Of a stretch of 64,000 nucleotides of DNA, positions 32,873 to 42,353 are shown in pieces. Source of the DNA: Gp6-AA40 sp036802945. Lineage in GTDB: Bacteria; Acidobacteriota; Vicinamibacteria; Vicinamibacterales; UBA2999. Each line of letters starts with the position of its first letter. Position 1 is the stretch's first letter. The notes under the pieces were generated by a model that was not told the origin of the DNA, did not search any database, and saw only the letters and a program-made list of their open reading frames with translations. The stretch lies in the NCBI GenBank assembly GCA_036802945.1, contig DAIRVG010000010.1:9793-73792 (forward strand). Reading direction: 5' to 3'. The translations under genes were made by a program, and so were the position numbers.

Positions 32873-34331
32873 GGTATCGCTCGGCTGCGCCAAGTCACCT
32901 CCCCAGCTCCCATCAGCTCCTCAGATCGATCCGACGAGGCAACTGGCAACCGACATTGCCGCCGCAACCCAGATGCCGGGTGTGCAACGGGCTACGTGGG
33001 GGATCGCGATACAGTCGCTGGCGAACAACGAGCGCCTGTTCGATCTGAATGCCCGTACGCTGATGGTGCCCGCGTCGGTGGCGAAGATCGTCAGCGTTGC
33101 GACGGCAGTGGATGCCGTTGGATGGGATTACCGGTTCCAGACGACGCTTCGTGCCGTCGGTGCGGTGTCGGATGGTGTGCTGCAGGGTGAGCTGCTCATT
33201 GTCGGCTCCGGCGATCCGGCGATCGCCGGGCGGGGCGGTGACGATCTCTCCACCTGGGTGGCCGCATTGAAGGCGACCGGCATCCGACGTGTCGACGGCC
33301 GGATCATCGGCGTCGACGACGCGTTCGAGGAGCCGAGGCCCGGTTTCGCGTGGTCGTGGGACGACCTCGGTTACTCGACGGGCGCGTTCTTCGGCGCGCT
33401 GAATCTGGCGGAGAACAGGCTGGCGGTGACCGTCACGCCAGGAGTCGTTGCTGGTTCGCCAACCCTGGTCAGCGTCGACCCGGACGCGCAGGACGTCCCG
33501 CTCGTGAATCGCAGCGTCACCGGCGCCGCCGGGAGCCAGCAATTGCTGTGGCCCGAGATTCGACCTGGTGAGACGACGCTGACGATTGCAGGTGCGATTC
33601 CTGTCGGAGCGAAGCCCGCAACGCTGGCGGTCGCTGCGGGAAATCCGACCGTGTGGTTCGCTCGCGTGCTGCGCCGAAGACTCATCGACGCCGGCATCGA
33701 AGTCACCGGCAGTGCCGTGGACGCCGACGACATCGACGTGGGGGCCGGCTTCCGGCCCAATCCAGACTCCGGCGCGATCCTCTACACGTACCGCTCGCAT
33801 CCCCTATCGGAGATCGTGCAGCCGCTGCTCAAGGAAAGCATCAACCTGTACGGCGAGGCCGTGCAGCGGCTCAACGCTTCCGGACCACTTCCGCACACGA
33901 ACGACCAGGCGCTCGAGGGGATGAAGCAGCGGCTGCTGCTGTGGGGCGTCCCCGCAGACGGATCTCAGCTCGTTGACGGATCGGGATTATCGCGACGCGA
34001 CGTGCTCGCGGCCGATACGTTGCTCACCGTCCTGGTGCGGATGTACGACCCCGCCGGAATGTCGCCGTGGATGACGGCGTTGCCGATTGCGGGCGTCGAC
34101 GGCACGCTGGCGGCGCGGATGAGGGGAACTCCCGCGGAAAACAACGTGCGGGCAAAGACAGGAACGATGTCGAACGTACGCTCTCTCACGGGCTACGTTC
34201 GGGCGCGCGACGGCGAAACGCTTGCCTTTGCGATCATGGTGAACAACTTCGAAGGCACGGGCGCGCAGGCAATCGCCGCCATCGACGCCATCGCCGTCCG
34301 GCTCGCGTCGTTCAGCCGGACAAATCCTTAG
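32823..34331 (+). CDS. dacB: D-alanyl-D-alanine carboxypeptidase/endopeptidase, PBP4 type
   Basis: About 502 aa if started at the TTG 32823 (MRTRVGFAFCILNFALLVSL). Class C penicillin-binding protein that trims peptidoglycan in the periplasm. Catalytic SxxK is PASVAKIVS, the second motif lies in DGSGLSRRD, and KTG in AKTGTMSNV. The signal sequence FAFCILNFALLVSLGCAK is encoded by the right arm of a palindromic repeat, and GC at its end suggests a (non-canonical) lipoprotein site. GTG at 32835 or the ATG at 32748 in the left arm are other possible starts; without the repeat there would be no export signal. Confidence 0.88.
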   Translation: MRTRVGFAFCILNFALLVSLGCAKSPPQLPSAPQIDPTRQLATDIAAATQMPGVQRATWGIAIQSLANNERLFDLNARTLMVPASVAKIVSVATAVDAVGWDYRFQTTLRAVGAVSDGVLQGELLIVGSGDPAIAGRGGDDLSTWVAALKATGIRRVDGRIIGVDDAFEEPRPGFAWSWDDLGYSTGAFFGALNLAENRLAVTVTPGVVAGSPTLVSVDPDAQDVPLVNRSVTGAAGSQQLLWPEIRPGETTLTIAGAIPVGAKPATLAVAAGNPTVWFARVLRRRLIDAGIEVTGSAVDADDIDVGAGFRPNPDSGAILYTYRSHPLSEIVQPLLKESINLYGEAVQRLNASGPLPHTNDQALEGMKQRLLLWGVPADGSQLVDGSGLSRRDVLAADTLLTVLVRMYDPAGMSPWMTALPIAGVDGTLAARMRGTPAENNVRAKTGTMSNVRSLTGYVRARDGETLAFAIMVNNFEGTGAQAIAAIDAIAVRLASFSRTNP

Positions 34332-34366
34332 ATTGCGCTGGAACTGCGGTGCGGGCGCCGCAAGGT

Positions 34367-34372
34367 TAATAT
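34367..34372 (+). promoter_or_regulatory. -10 box (TAATAT), leaderless start
   Basis: TAATAT ends 7 bp before the GTG of the GNAT gene at 34380, placing the transcript start on or beside the start codon. Confidence 0.5.
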
Positions 34373-34379
34373 CCTTCGC

Positions 34380-35012
34380 GTGCCCAGCGCTATCGTCGTA
34401 CGCGAACTGAACGAGGCAGATCTTCCGTCCGCCGTCGGAATCGTCGCGCGCGGGATGCGAGACAACCCGCTGCACATCGCGGCACTCGGCGCCGATGCGG
34501 AGGTTCGCGGCAATCGATTGATCCGCATGTTCAGCGTGGCGCTGCCATTGATCCTCTCCAAGGGCGTTCTGCTCGGCGGGTTTCAGGACGACACGCTCGT
34601 CGGAATTGCCGGCATGGTGCCGCCCGGGAAATGCCAGCCATCGATGAAGGAGAAGGTCACCCTCGTCCCACGCATATTCCCTGCGGTCGGCGGGGGCGCG
34701 TTCGCGCGCGTGGGGCGATGGATGGGGACGTGGGCGCAACACGACCCCGCGGAGCCCCATTGGCACCTGGGACCGGTTGCAGTCGATGCGCATTTGCAGC
34801 GGCGAGGCATCGGGAGCGTGCTCATGAGCGAGTATTGCGCGCGCCTGGATCGCGCGCGCGCCGTCGGCTATCTCGAAACGGACACGCCGACGAACGTGAC
34901 TTTTTACGAACGGTTTGGATTCGAGACGATCGGCTCGGCGCCCGTGCTGAACACACCGAACTGGTTCATGCGGCGCGCGGCGTACGCCGAAAATCCCAAA
35001 CCCCAAGCGTGA
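34380..35012 (+). CDS. GNAT-family N-acetyltransferase
   Basis: 210 aa from a GTG. The acetyl-CoA site is in HWHLGPVAVDAHLQRRGIGS (Q/R-x-x-G-x-G) and the C-terminal motif NVTFYERFGFETIGS is typical. Substrate unknown. The last seven residues (ENPKPQA) and the TGA stop come from the AATCCCAAA repeat that begins here, so the tail is probably not ancestral. Confidence 0.85.
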   Translation: MPSAIVVRELNEADLPSAVGIVARGMRDNPLHIAALGADAEVRGNRLIRMFSVALPLILSKGVLLGGFQDDTLVGIAGMVPPGKCQPSMKEKVTLVPRIFPAVGGGAFARVGRWMGTWAQHDPAEPHWHLGPVAVDAHLQRRGIGSVLMSEYCARLDRARAVGYLETDTPTNVTFYERFGFETIGSAPVLNTPNWFMRRAAYAENPKPQA

Positions 35013-35065
35013 CTTCAGTCGGGATCGTTGGGATTTGGATCTTGGGATTTGGGATTTGGGATTTA
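34988..35065. repeat. Palindromic element, GGGATTTG type
   Basis: Left arm AAAATCCCAAACCCCAAG, right arm GGGATTTGGATCTTGGG then two more GGGATTTG words. Lies between convergent genes and supplies the GNAT stop. Confidence 0.85.
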
Positions 35066-35067
35066 CC

Positions 35068-38000
35068 CTACTGACTGAGAGGCGCCAGTCGAGGTGCCGT
35101 GGCGGGTCCCCGGGACCCGGGCATGATCGTGAGCTCGGTGGTCTCACCGTTCTTCACTTCAACCGATTGCCTTCGCTCGCCGAAGGCCGCATCCTTGACG
35201 ACCACTTCACGCGTGCCGATCGTGACGGGCATGGCATCGAGCGGCGCGACGCCGGCACGCTCTCCTTCAATCCACACTTCCGCTCCCGGCGATGTCGTCA
35301 CGCGCACCCGGCCTGACGGCAGCGCAAGGGTGTGGGCCGTGACCTGCCCGGGACGAATCGTCAGCGTGACGGTCGATCGGAAGTTGAATCGCTGGCTGAC
35401 AAACTCGATTTTGTGACTGCCGGCGCTGAGCAGGAGCTGCCCGTCTTCGGTGGTACCGATACGGCGGCCGTCGGCGAACAGGTCCATCGGGATTCGCGAG
35501 AACGCCAGAAGAAAGCCGCCCACGGCTGCGCTCGGCGCCTGGGCACCGGGACCGGAGGTGGTGGCGGGACGATTCGTGGTCGCTGAGCTCTGGCGACGCG
35601 CCGCGCGCTCTGCCGTGACCAGCGCGTTCTTGACGGCCGGCGCCGCGGCAACAGCAACATCGGCGGCCTTCGTCGCCGCCTCGCCCGCCGTACCAGCCCA
35701 CTCGGAGGAGGTCTTCACGGTGGATGAAAACATGCGGGGCAGCCAGATCACAGCGGCGCCGATGATGATCGCGATGACGGCCGCACCAGCGACCAGATCC
35801 CACCGGACGCGATCCCACTGGATGTGCGGAATACGCGACATGAAGGACGGGGCAGCCGGCTGCTCCGGTGCCTCTGTGTCGACCTGATCCGGCTCGCTCG
35901 CCTGTCGGCTCTCCGCCTCGGCTCGGAGCATGGCCACTTCCGCTGCAAGTCGTAGGTTTGCCTGGCCGCGAATGCGATCGGTTTCAGACGCGAGTGCCTT
36001 TTCCGCGGCGACTCGAGCGGTTTCGGCCGCCTCGATCCGGATCCGATTCACGTCGAGCTCGAGCTGCTGGTGCGCGTGGCGGGCCTGTTCTGCTTCACCG
36101 CGAGCGCTGGCGAGCTCCGCCTCGAGGCGGGCCTCGGTCTCGGACTGTGTCCGGGACCCGCGTGTCACCTTCACATCGCTCTCAGCACGGGCGCGCGCGA
36201 CAGCAGCCTTGATCTGCGCGTCGGTGTCGGCTTTGACGCGCGCAATCTCGACCTTGAGATCCAGCGCCGCTTGCGCTTCGGCGGCAAGGCGCGCTTCTGC
36301 GACCGCCGCGGCGCGCGCCACGTCGGCTTCGGCTTTGACCCGCGCGATCTCCGCTTCGCGCGTATCCGCCGCCCCCAACTCGGCCGTCAGGAGCGCTTCC
36401 TCGATGGCCGCTGCCCGTGCAGCCTCGGCCTCGGTCTTCATACGCGCGATCTTGTTCTCTGCGTCTCGTGCCCGCGCGACGGCGGCTTCCGTCGGTTTTT
36501 GAGCCTCTTTGACTGCGGCGGTGCGCAACGCAGCGGCTTCGGTGCGCGCGAGTGCGACCGCGGCCTGGACCTGCGCCTCGGTATCGGCCTTGACGCGCGC
36601 AATCTCGGTTTCGAACACGCGTCTCGCGTCCCCTTCAGCGGAAAGGCGCGCTTCTTCGACTGCGGCCACCCTATCCGCATCGGCTTCAGCGTGCGTGCGT
36701 GCGACCGCGGCCTGGACCTGCGCCTCGGTGTCGGCCTTGACGCGCGCAATCTCGGTTTCGAGAATGCGCCTCGCTTTTCCTTCAGCGGCAAGGCGCGCTT
36801 CGTCGACTGCCGCCGCGCGAACCGCGTCGGCCTCGGCAAGCGCGCGTGTGACCGCGGCCTGGACCTGCACCTCGGCGTCGGCCTTGACGCGCGCAATCTC
36901 GGCTTCAAGAACGCGCATCGCTTCCGTTTCACCGGCAAGGCGCGCTTCGTCGACCGCGGCCGCGCGAACCGCGTCAGCCTCGGCGTGCGCGCGTGCGACC
37001 GCAGCCTGGACCNNNNNNNNNNNNNNNNNNNNNNNNNNNNNNNNNNNNNNNNNNNNNNNNNNNNNNNNNNNNNNNNNNNNNNNNNNNNNNNNNNNNNNNN
37101 NNNNNNNNNNNNGCCGCGCGAACCGCGTCAGCCTCGGCGTGCGCGCGTGCGACCGCAGCCTGGACCTGCGCCTCGGCGTCGGCCTTGACGCGCGCAACTT
37201 CGGATTCGAGAACGCGCATCGCTTCCGTTTCACCGGCAAGGCGCGCTTCATCGACCGCCGCCCAGCGCGCTGCGTCGGCTTCGGCTCTGACTCGCGCGAT
37301 CTCCGCTTCGCGCGAACGCATCACTTCCAACTGGGTCGTCGTGCGCGCGTCCTCGATGGCCGCCCGCATAGCATCGGCCTCGGCCTTGATCCGGACGATC
37401 GCGGCTTCTGCTTCTCGCGCCCGCGCTTCGGCGGCTTCCGCCGCCTTCTGCGCCTCTTCGACCGCGGCGGTGAGTGATGCATCGGCTTCGGTGCGCGCGC
37501 GCGCCAGCCGCTCGTCTCCATCACGCTCGGCCTGCGCCTGCGTCTCTCCGAGCTTCGCGGTCAGCGCTTCCTCCGCTTCGGTGCGCACGCGTGCGACTTC
37601 CGATGCGAGCTGCTGCTCCGCGTCTTTTCGTACCCGTTCGAGCTCCGCGGCCAGCGCCTCGCGTGCAGCGGCTTCTGCTCCGGCGCGCGCATCGCTCACC
37701 GCCGATTCGCGCTGGGTCGCAGCCTCACTTTCGATCCGCGCGAGGTCTTGCTTGCGCTGCTCCTCGGCTTCGTCGGCCATGCGCGCAAGCTCGCGTACCC
37801 GTTGAAGTGCGCCTTCCGCCTGTACCCGCTCGAGCTCGGTCTTCAGTCGGAATTCGACCTCGGCCTCGATGAGCGAGACATCGGCCGAACGCATGCCGGC
37901 GTCGGCGGGGGCAACCGAGGGGGCTTCCGCGACCCGCTTCTTCCGCGCGTTGTCTGCCGCGATGAGCAACGTGTCGATCGTCCTTTCGAACGACGCCACC

Positions 38001-38344
38001 TCGCTGCCGGTGTTTCCGGCACCCTTCCTTCGAAACGGATTCGGAAAGCCGGATTTCTGCGGTGGTGTCGCGCCCGCCAGTGACGGGATGTCGAGCGTGC
38101 GGACCTGTGACGAGTCCGCGAGGGAGCGCAAGTGCGTGCCGATCTTGACCCGCTGGTCCTGCGGGACCTCTCGGCCGAACAGGACAAGGTCAGGGACGCG
38201 CTGATTCATCGCCACGATCGCCGCATAAGCGGACGTGACAATGACGAGCTCCGCGCCGAGTTTCGTGTGAACGACGGAACCGAGCGGATCCGCGTGGGCG
38301 GAATCCGGCTCGATCGCCAGCACTAGGTTCATATTGCGGAACAT
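35068..38344 (-). CDS. Giant coiled-coil protein: degenerate receiver, 49-residue repeats, TM helix, PEGA domain
   Basis: Shown as one gene across the N run at 37013-37112. If the identical 54 bp ends flanking the gap are merged, the two frames join in phase into a protein of about 1040 aa. The first 90 residues resemble a receiver domain, but the acceptor position reads PDLVLFGREV, with no Asp. Then come about 600 residues of Ala/Glu/Arg coiled coil, including tandem 49-aa units (ARVKADTEAQVQAAVARTHA...). A membrane helix (WDLVAGAAVIAIIIGAAVIW) and a periplasmic C-terminus with a PEGA domain (GRVRVTTSPGAEVWIEGERA) follow. Possibly a cell-structure or polarity scaffold. Confidence 0.85.
36550..37250 (-). 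repeat. 147 bp tandem repeat coding for 49-residue coiled-coil units
   Basis: The marker AATCTCGG recurs at 36601, 36748 and 36895, exactly 147 bp apart. The variant AACTTCGG at 37196 is also 147 bp on if the gap is closed on its 54 bp overlap. 49 residues are seven heptads, so units can be added without breaking the coiled coil. Confidence 0.9.
37013..37112. other. Scaffold gap (100 N) with identical 54 bp ends
   Basis: The last 54 bases before the gap (36959-37012) equal the first 54 after it (37113-37166). Contig ends that share a k-mer-sized overlap explain this; the real gap length is probably minus 54. Confidence 0.95.
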
Positions 38345-38454
38345 TGAGCGGGGCAATTGACGTGCCGCCTGGTTCTGCGGCGAAACGGCACAGTAGACGG
38401 TTTTTGCTGACGATTTCCGTACGGATATGACGGATCTGAAACACGCACGCTCGT

Positions 38455-38554
38455 NNNNNNNNNNNNNNNNNNNNNNNNNNNNNNNNNNNNNNNNNNNNNN
38501 NNNNNNNNNNNNNNNNNNNNNNNNNNNNNNNNNNNNNNNNNNNNNNNNNNNNNN
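38455..38554. other. Scaffold gap (100 N)
   Basis: Arbitrary-length gap between the coiled-coil gene and alaX. The 110 bp before and 11 bp after hold no recognisable gene; flanks are not alike. Confidence 0.99.
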
Positions 38555-38565
38555 AAGCCGGGACG

Positions 38566-39849
38566 CTACCGCGGAGATGCTTCAAGCAGCTCCTGTGCTG
38601 CCCGGCGTATCTCAGCCGCATCTCCGGTCAGACCGCCTCCTTGTGCAAGGTCTGGCTTCCCGCCACCCCGGCCTCCGAATCGCTCGGTAAGCGCCCGCAG
38701 GATGGCGCTCGCGTCGACCGGGACGTCTGCCGACGTGGCGATGACGACTGCGAACGGCGACGTCGTCGAGAACAACGCAGCCGCCACGCGGCTACCGGCG
38801 GTGATCGCGGACGCAATCGCTTTGAGTCCGTTCGCATCCCAGCCTTCGAGCGCTTCGACGACAACGCGGGCACTGGCAGGTCCATCCGCTTTCGCATTTC
38901 GAGCTTGGTCGGACAAGGCAGGACCCGCCAACAGCCGAGCCGCTTCGTGGCCCGCAAGCGTCTCCTGAAATCTCTTGATCGTCTTGCGGAGATCCCTGGC
39001 GTCCACGTGCATCCGTTCAATCGCTGCTGGGAGTTCCTGGGGCAGGACCGAGAGGGCGCGCACGCTGCCGGCCACCGATTCTCGAAGCGTTCTGAGCAGA
39101 CGAAGCGCACGGCCACCGCACGCAAACGTGATGCGCGTGCCGCCCTTGAACTTCTCCGCGCCGGCGACAGTGATCATCCCTATCGCTCCCGTCCGCGCCA
39201 CGTGCGTACCGCCGCACGCCGAGAGGTCAAAGCCAGTCACCTCGATCAGCCGCAGAATGCCCTCGCGCGCCGGCTCCTTCCGGAGCTGTAAGGGCGGGTC
39301 TGCGGGGCCGTGCCTGGCGGGGTCAACAAACCGGATCGACACCTCGCGGTTCTCCCACACCACGTGGTTCGCTTCGTCTTCGGCCCGCGAGATCTGCTCC
39401 GTGGATGTCTCGCGCAGCAGATCGATCGTCGCCGTGTCTGCGCCCATGTGGAAGCTCATGGTTCTGTTATCGAAGAGACGGTCGAACGCGGCAGACAACA
39501 GGTGCTGTCCCGTGTGTTGCTGCATGTGATCGAAGCGCCGGTCCCAATCGATTTCTCCACTCACGGTGGTGCCTTCGCCGATTGGCGCCGACAGCACATG
39601 CACCACGTGGTCGTCACCGTCCACCGTCTCGACGACATCGATGGCTCCAAGTTGCGTGGCGGGCACGGAGGGTCCGCCGAGCTCGTGAGGAAGAAGGTGT
39701 CCAGTGTCGAACGGCTGTCCGCCAGACGAGGGATAGAACGCAGTCCGATCGAGCAGGGCCGCGGGGCGGCCATCGTGCTCGAACGCCTTGGTCACGACCG
39801 CCTCGAAACGACGGCAGTACGGGTCGGTGTAATAGATGCGGGCGGTCAC
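38566..39849 (-). CDS. Alanyl-tRNA editing protein, AlaX-L type with DHHA1 domain
   Basis: 427 aa from a GTG. Free-standing homologue of the AlaRS editing and C-Ala domains; it deacylates mischarged Ser- or Gly-tRNA(Ala). Zinc ligands are His112 and His116 (HTGQHLL) and the later CGGTH. The C-terminal third is a DHHA1 domain ending in the glycine-rich GGRGGGKPDLAQGGG. Its start overlaps the histidine-kinase stop by 4 bp, an unusual pairing. Confidence 0.9.
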   Translation of the reverse strand: MTARIYYTDPYCRRFEAVVTKAFEHDGRPAALLDRTAFYPSSGGQPFDTGHLLPHELGGPSVPATQLGAIDVVETVDGDDHVVHVLSAPIGEGTTVSGEIDWDRRFDHMQQHTGQHLLSAAFDRLFDNRTMSFHMGADTATIDLLRETSTEQISRAEDEANHVVWENREVSIRFVDPARHGPADPPLQLRKEPAREGILRLIEVTGFDLSACGGTHVARTGAIGMITVAGAEKFKGGTRITFACGGRALRLLRTLRESVAGSVRALSVLPQELPAAIERMHVDARDLRKTIKRFQETLAGHEAARLLAGPALSDQARNAKADGPASARVVVEALEGWDANGLKAIASAITAGSRVAAALFSTTSPFAVVIATSADVPVDASAILRALTERFGGRGGGKPDLAQGGGLTGDAAEIRRAAQELLEASPR

Positions 39850-40946
39850 GCCGCTTCGGCGGAGGCCGATGGAAGGTCGAAGTAGAAGATGGCGCCGCCG
39901 GCCGGTGCGTTCCGGTAGCCGATGCGTCCGCCCAGCGAATCGATGATTCCGTAGCTTATCGACAACCCCAGGCCGGTACCCTGGCCGACGGGTTTCGTCG
40001 TGAAGAACGGCTGGAACAACTTGGCCTCGTTGTCCGGCGGGAGGCCGGGCCCGGTGTCCTCGACCTCGAGCACCACGCGGCCGCTGTCGTCGCGCGAGCG
40101 GATCGTGATGCGCCCCGGCAGCCGGCCGGACATCAGGATCGATTGCTCGGCGTTGATGACAAAGTTCAACAGCACCTGCTGCAGCTCGGTAAGCACCGCC
40201 GAGACGAACTGCGTCGATCGGTCTTCGACCCGCAGCTCGATATCTTCGGACTCGAGGCGCCGCTGCCGCAGTTCCGCGACCGACGCGATGACGTCGGTGA
40301 GGCGCACGGGAGCGGCCTCACCCGGCTGCTGCCGGGCGAACATCGCGAGGTTCCGGATGATGTTGCAGGCGCGCGCGCTTTCCTTCTGAATCAATTTCAG
40401 GTCGGTCTTGACCGAGTCGGGCACGTCGCCCTGCATCTGCAGCAGTTCCGCGAACCCGAGAATCGCCTGAAGCGGATTGTTGATCTCGTGCGCGACGCCG
40501 GAGACCAGCTGTCCGACCGCGGCGAGACGCTCCTGCCGAATGACCTGGCGCTGCAGGGACTGGAGCTCTTCGCGGATCCGCCGCTCTTCGCCCATCTGTT
40601 CGTCGATCTCGGTGCGTGTCTTGTTGAAGCGCTGCAACATCGAATCGAATGCGTCCTGCAGTTTGGCGAACTCCCGCGTCGGCATCGGCTTCCGCTCGAC
40701 CGGCCTGAAGTCTCCGGACGCGATGCGCTGTGCGGCGACCTCGAGGTGCCTGAGCGAGGTGGCCAGCCGGCGGGACAGGACGAACGCGACGATCAGCCAT
40801 CCAGCAAGGCCGAGCGCCAAGATCGCGACGGTGCGCGCCAAGAACGTGGTCACGCCCGACCCGACAGCGACGAAAACGGCCACGAAAAGCAGGCCGATCG
40901 CGATTGCGAGCATACGCTGAAGGGGTAAGGACCAGAAAGACCGCAC
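39846..40946 (-). CDS. HAMP-containing sensor histidine kinase
   Basis: About 366 aa from the GTG at 40946, preceded by AAAGGTAGGAAC. Two helices close together (MLAIAIGLLFVAVFVAVGSG, VAILALGLAGWLIVAFVLS) leave almost no sensor domain, then HAMP (LEVAAQRIASGDF), the H box VSGVAHEINNPLQAI and the ATPase domain with N, G1 (VEDTGPGLP), F and G2 (GQGTGLGLSI) boxes. No response regulator is adjacent; it may sense the membrane itself or act in a larger relay. Confidence 0.9.
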   Translation of the reverse strand: MRSFWSLPLQRMLAIAIGLLFVAVFVAVGSGVTTFLARTVAILALGLAGWLIVAFVLSRRLATSLRHLEVAAQRIASGDFRPVERKPMPTREFAKLQDAFDSMLQRFNKTRTEIDEQMGEERRIREELQSLQRQVIRQERLAAVGQLVSGVAHEINNPLQAILGFAELLQMQGDVPDSVKTDLKLIQKESARACNIIRNLAMFARQQPGEAAPVRLTDVIASVAELRQRRLESEDIELRVEDRSTQFVSAVLTELQQVLLNFVINAEQSILMSGRLPGRITIRSRDDSGRVVLEVEDTGPGLPPDNEAKLFQPFFTTKPVGQGTGLGLSISYGIIDSLGGRIGYRNAPAGGAIFYFDLPSASAEAA

Positions 40947-40956
40947 GTTCCTACCT

Positions 40957-41670
40957 TTATCGGCCAAACAGCGGGTCGGCCACACCGGCCTGCGTAAAGC
41001 CGGCCGCACGAAGTGTGCAACTGTCACAACGGCCGCACGGATGTCCCTCGGGGCCGGGATCGTAGCAGCTGTGGGTAAGCCCGTAATCCAGACCCAGCTC
41101 TCGGCCCCTCCGAATGATGTCCGCCTTGGTAAACGCCTGCAGCGGAGCGTGGATGCGAAATGTCGCGCCCTGCACGCCCTGAGCGGTCGCCAGCGACGCC
41201 AGCCGCTCGAACGCGGCGATGTATTCGGGGCGGCAATCGGGATATCCGGAATAATCGAGCGCGTTGACGCCAATGAAGATATCGCGCGCGCCGAGCACCT
41301 CAGCCCATCCGAGCGCCAGGGACAGAAAGACGGTGTTGCGTGCGGGAACGTAGGTCGAAGGGATTTCGTCCAGGCCGATTGGACGATCCTTGGGCACCGG
41401 CATATCGGTCGTGAGGGACGAGCCACCGAACGCGGAGAGGTCCACGTCCAGCTCGATGTGCCTGGCCACCCCGAGCGCGCGCGCGACGGCGCGCGCGGCC
41501 TCGAGCTCGTGGGCATGGCGCTGACCGTATCGAATCGTCAACGCGAAGAGCCTGAAGCCATCCGCGTGCGCCATTGCCGCCGCGGTATAGGAGTCAAGGC
41601 CGCCGCTCAACAACACCACGGCAGGTATTGGTGATTTGTGATTGGTGATTGGTGATTGTCGATCGCTCAT
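40957..41670 (-). CDS. queC: 7-cyano-7-deazaguanine synthase
   Basis: About 237 aa. Makes preQ0 from 7-carboxy-7-deazaguanine with ATP and ammonia, for queuosine tRNA modification. PP-loop AVVLLSGGLDSYTAAAM and zinc ligands CDSCTLRAAGF near the end are intact. The family normally begins at the AVVLLSGG stretch; here residues 2-16 (SDRQSPITNHKSPIP) come from GTGATTGG repeat words, and the only ATG lies in the repeat loop. A GTG at the first Val of VVLL is the alternative start. Followed 10 bp later by the histidine kinase. Confidence 0.93.
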   Translation of the reverse strand: MSDRQSPITNHKSPIPAVVLLSGGLDSYTAAAMAHADGFRLFALTIRYGQRHAHELEAARAVARALGVARHIELDVDLSAFGGSSLTTDMPVPKDRPIGLDEIPSTYVPARNTVFLSLALGWAEVLGARDIFIGVNALDYSGYPDCRPEYIAAFERLASLATAQGVQGATFRIHAPLQAFTKADIIRRGRELGLDYGLTHSCYDPGPEGHPCGRCDSCTLRAAGFTQAGVADPLFGR

Positions 41671-41706
41671 TTGGAATCACAAATCGCCAATCGCAAATCA
41701 TGAATC
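41628..41706. repeat. Palindromic element, GTGATTGG type, over the queC start
   Basis: GGTGATTTGTGATTGGTGAT and TGGTGATTG words, loop TCGATCGCTC, then AATCACAAATCGCCAATCGC and AAATCATGAATCG. The plus-strand left arm is the first 15 codons of queC. Confidence 0.9.
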
Positions 41707-41707
41707 G

Positions 41708-42349
41708 TCATACGCCCCGAGTTCCGGGATCCCAGATGTACTTGTGAAGCTGAAGCTGGACGCGCACCGCAAGGCTGTCCGCCAGAACCCATTCTGAGAG
41801 CGTGCGCGGGTCCAGCACACCGTGAACGGGCGAGACGTGGACAGCGGCGGCACGACGCGCCAGGTGGTGGCGCGCAATCACATCGCGAGCGTATTCGTAG
41901 TCGGCGCGATCCTTGATGACGAACTTCACCTCGTCATGCGGCCGGAGACGATCGACATTCGTCCAGTCGTTGTGCTCCTCCTCTCCGCTGCCGGGGCATT
42001 TCACGTCGAGAATCGTGATGACCCCTTCGGGAACGCGCGCGGTGCTGCGATGGCCGCCCGTCTCGAGCAGCACCGTCCGGCCGCGATCCAGCAATCCCTG
42101 CATCAGCGGATACACGTCGTCCTGCAGTAGAGGCTCGCCCCCAGTGACCTCGACGAGCGGGCAAGCAATCTGATCGACCTCGGCGAGAACGGTCTCCACC
42201 GGCCTCTTCTGCCCTTCGTGAAACGCGTACGGGGTATCGCACCAGGAACAACGCAGGTCGCACGCGGTCAGCCTGACGAAGACACACGGGCGCCCGGCAT
42301 AGGTGGACTCACCCTGGACCGAGTAGAAGATCTCGTTGATGGTAAGCAT
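41708..42349 (-). CDS. queE: 7-carboxy-7-deazaguanine synthase (radical SAM)
   Basis: About 213 aa from the ATG at 42349 (MLTINEIFYSVQGESTYAGR). Radical SAM enzyme that contracts the pterin ring. The cluster motif is LRCSWCDTPYAF, and VEVTGGEPLLQ follows. It precedes queC with a 37 bp gap filled by a repeat. The longer open reading upstream of the ATG is repeat sequence and is not counted. Confidence 0.94.
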   Translation of the reverse strand: MLTINEIFYSVQGESTYAGRPCVFVRLTACDLRCSWCDTPYAFHEGQKRPVETVLAEVDQIACPLVEVTGGEPLLQDDVYPLMQGLLDRGRTVLLETGGHRSTARVPEGVITILDVKCPGSGEEEHNDWTNVDRLRPHDEVKFVIKDRADYEYARDVIARHHLARRAAAVHVSPVHGVLDPRTLSEWVLADSLAVRVQLQLHKYIWDPGTRGV

Positions 42350-42353
42350 CTGT

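Noticed and set aside
36070..37188. Plus-strand frames of over 300 codons opposite the coiled-coil gene
   Set aside because: They only mirror the 147 bp tandem repeat of the minus-strand gene; the products are Gly/Arg or Ala/Ser repeats without a plausible start.
36550..37250. Regular repeats resembling a CRISPR array
   Set aside because: The 147 bp units are continuous coding sequence with no unique spacers, and no cas genes are near.
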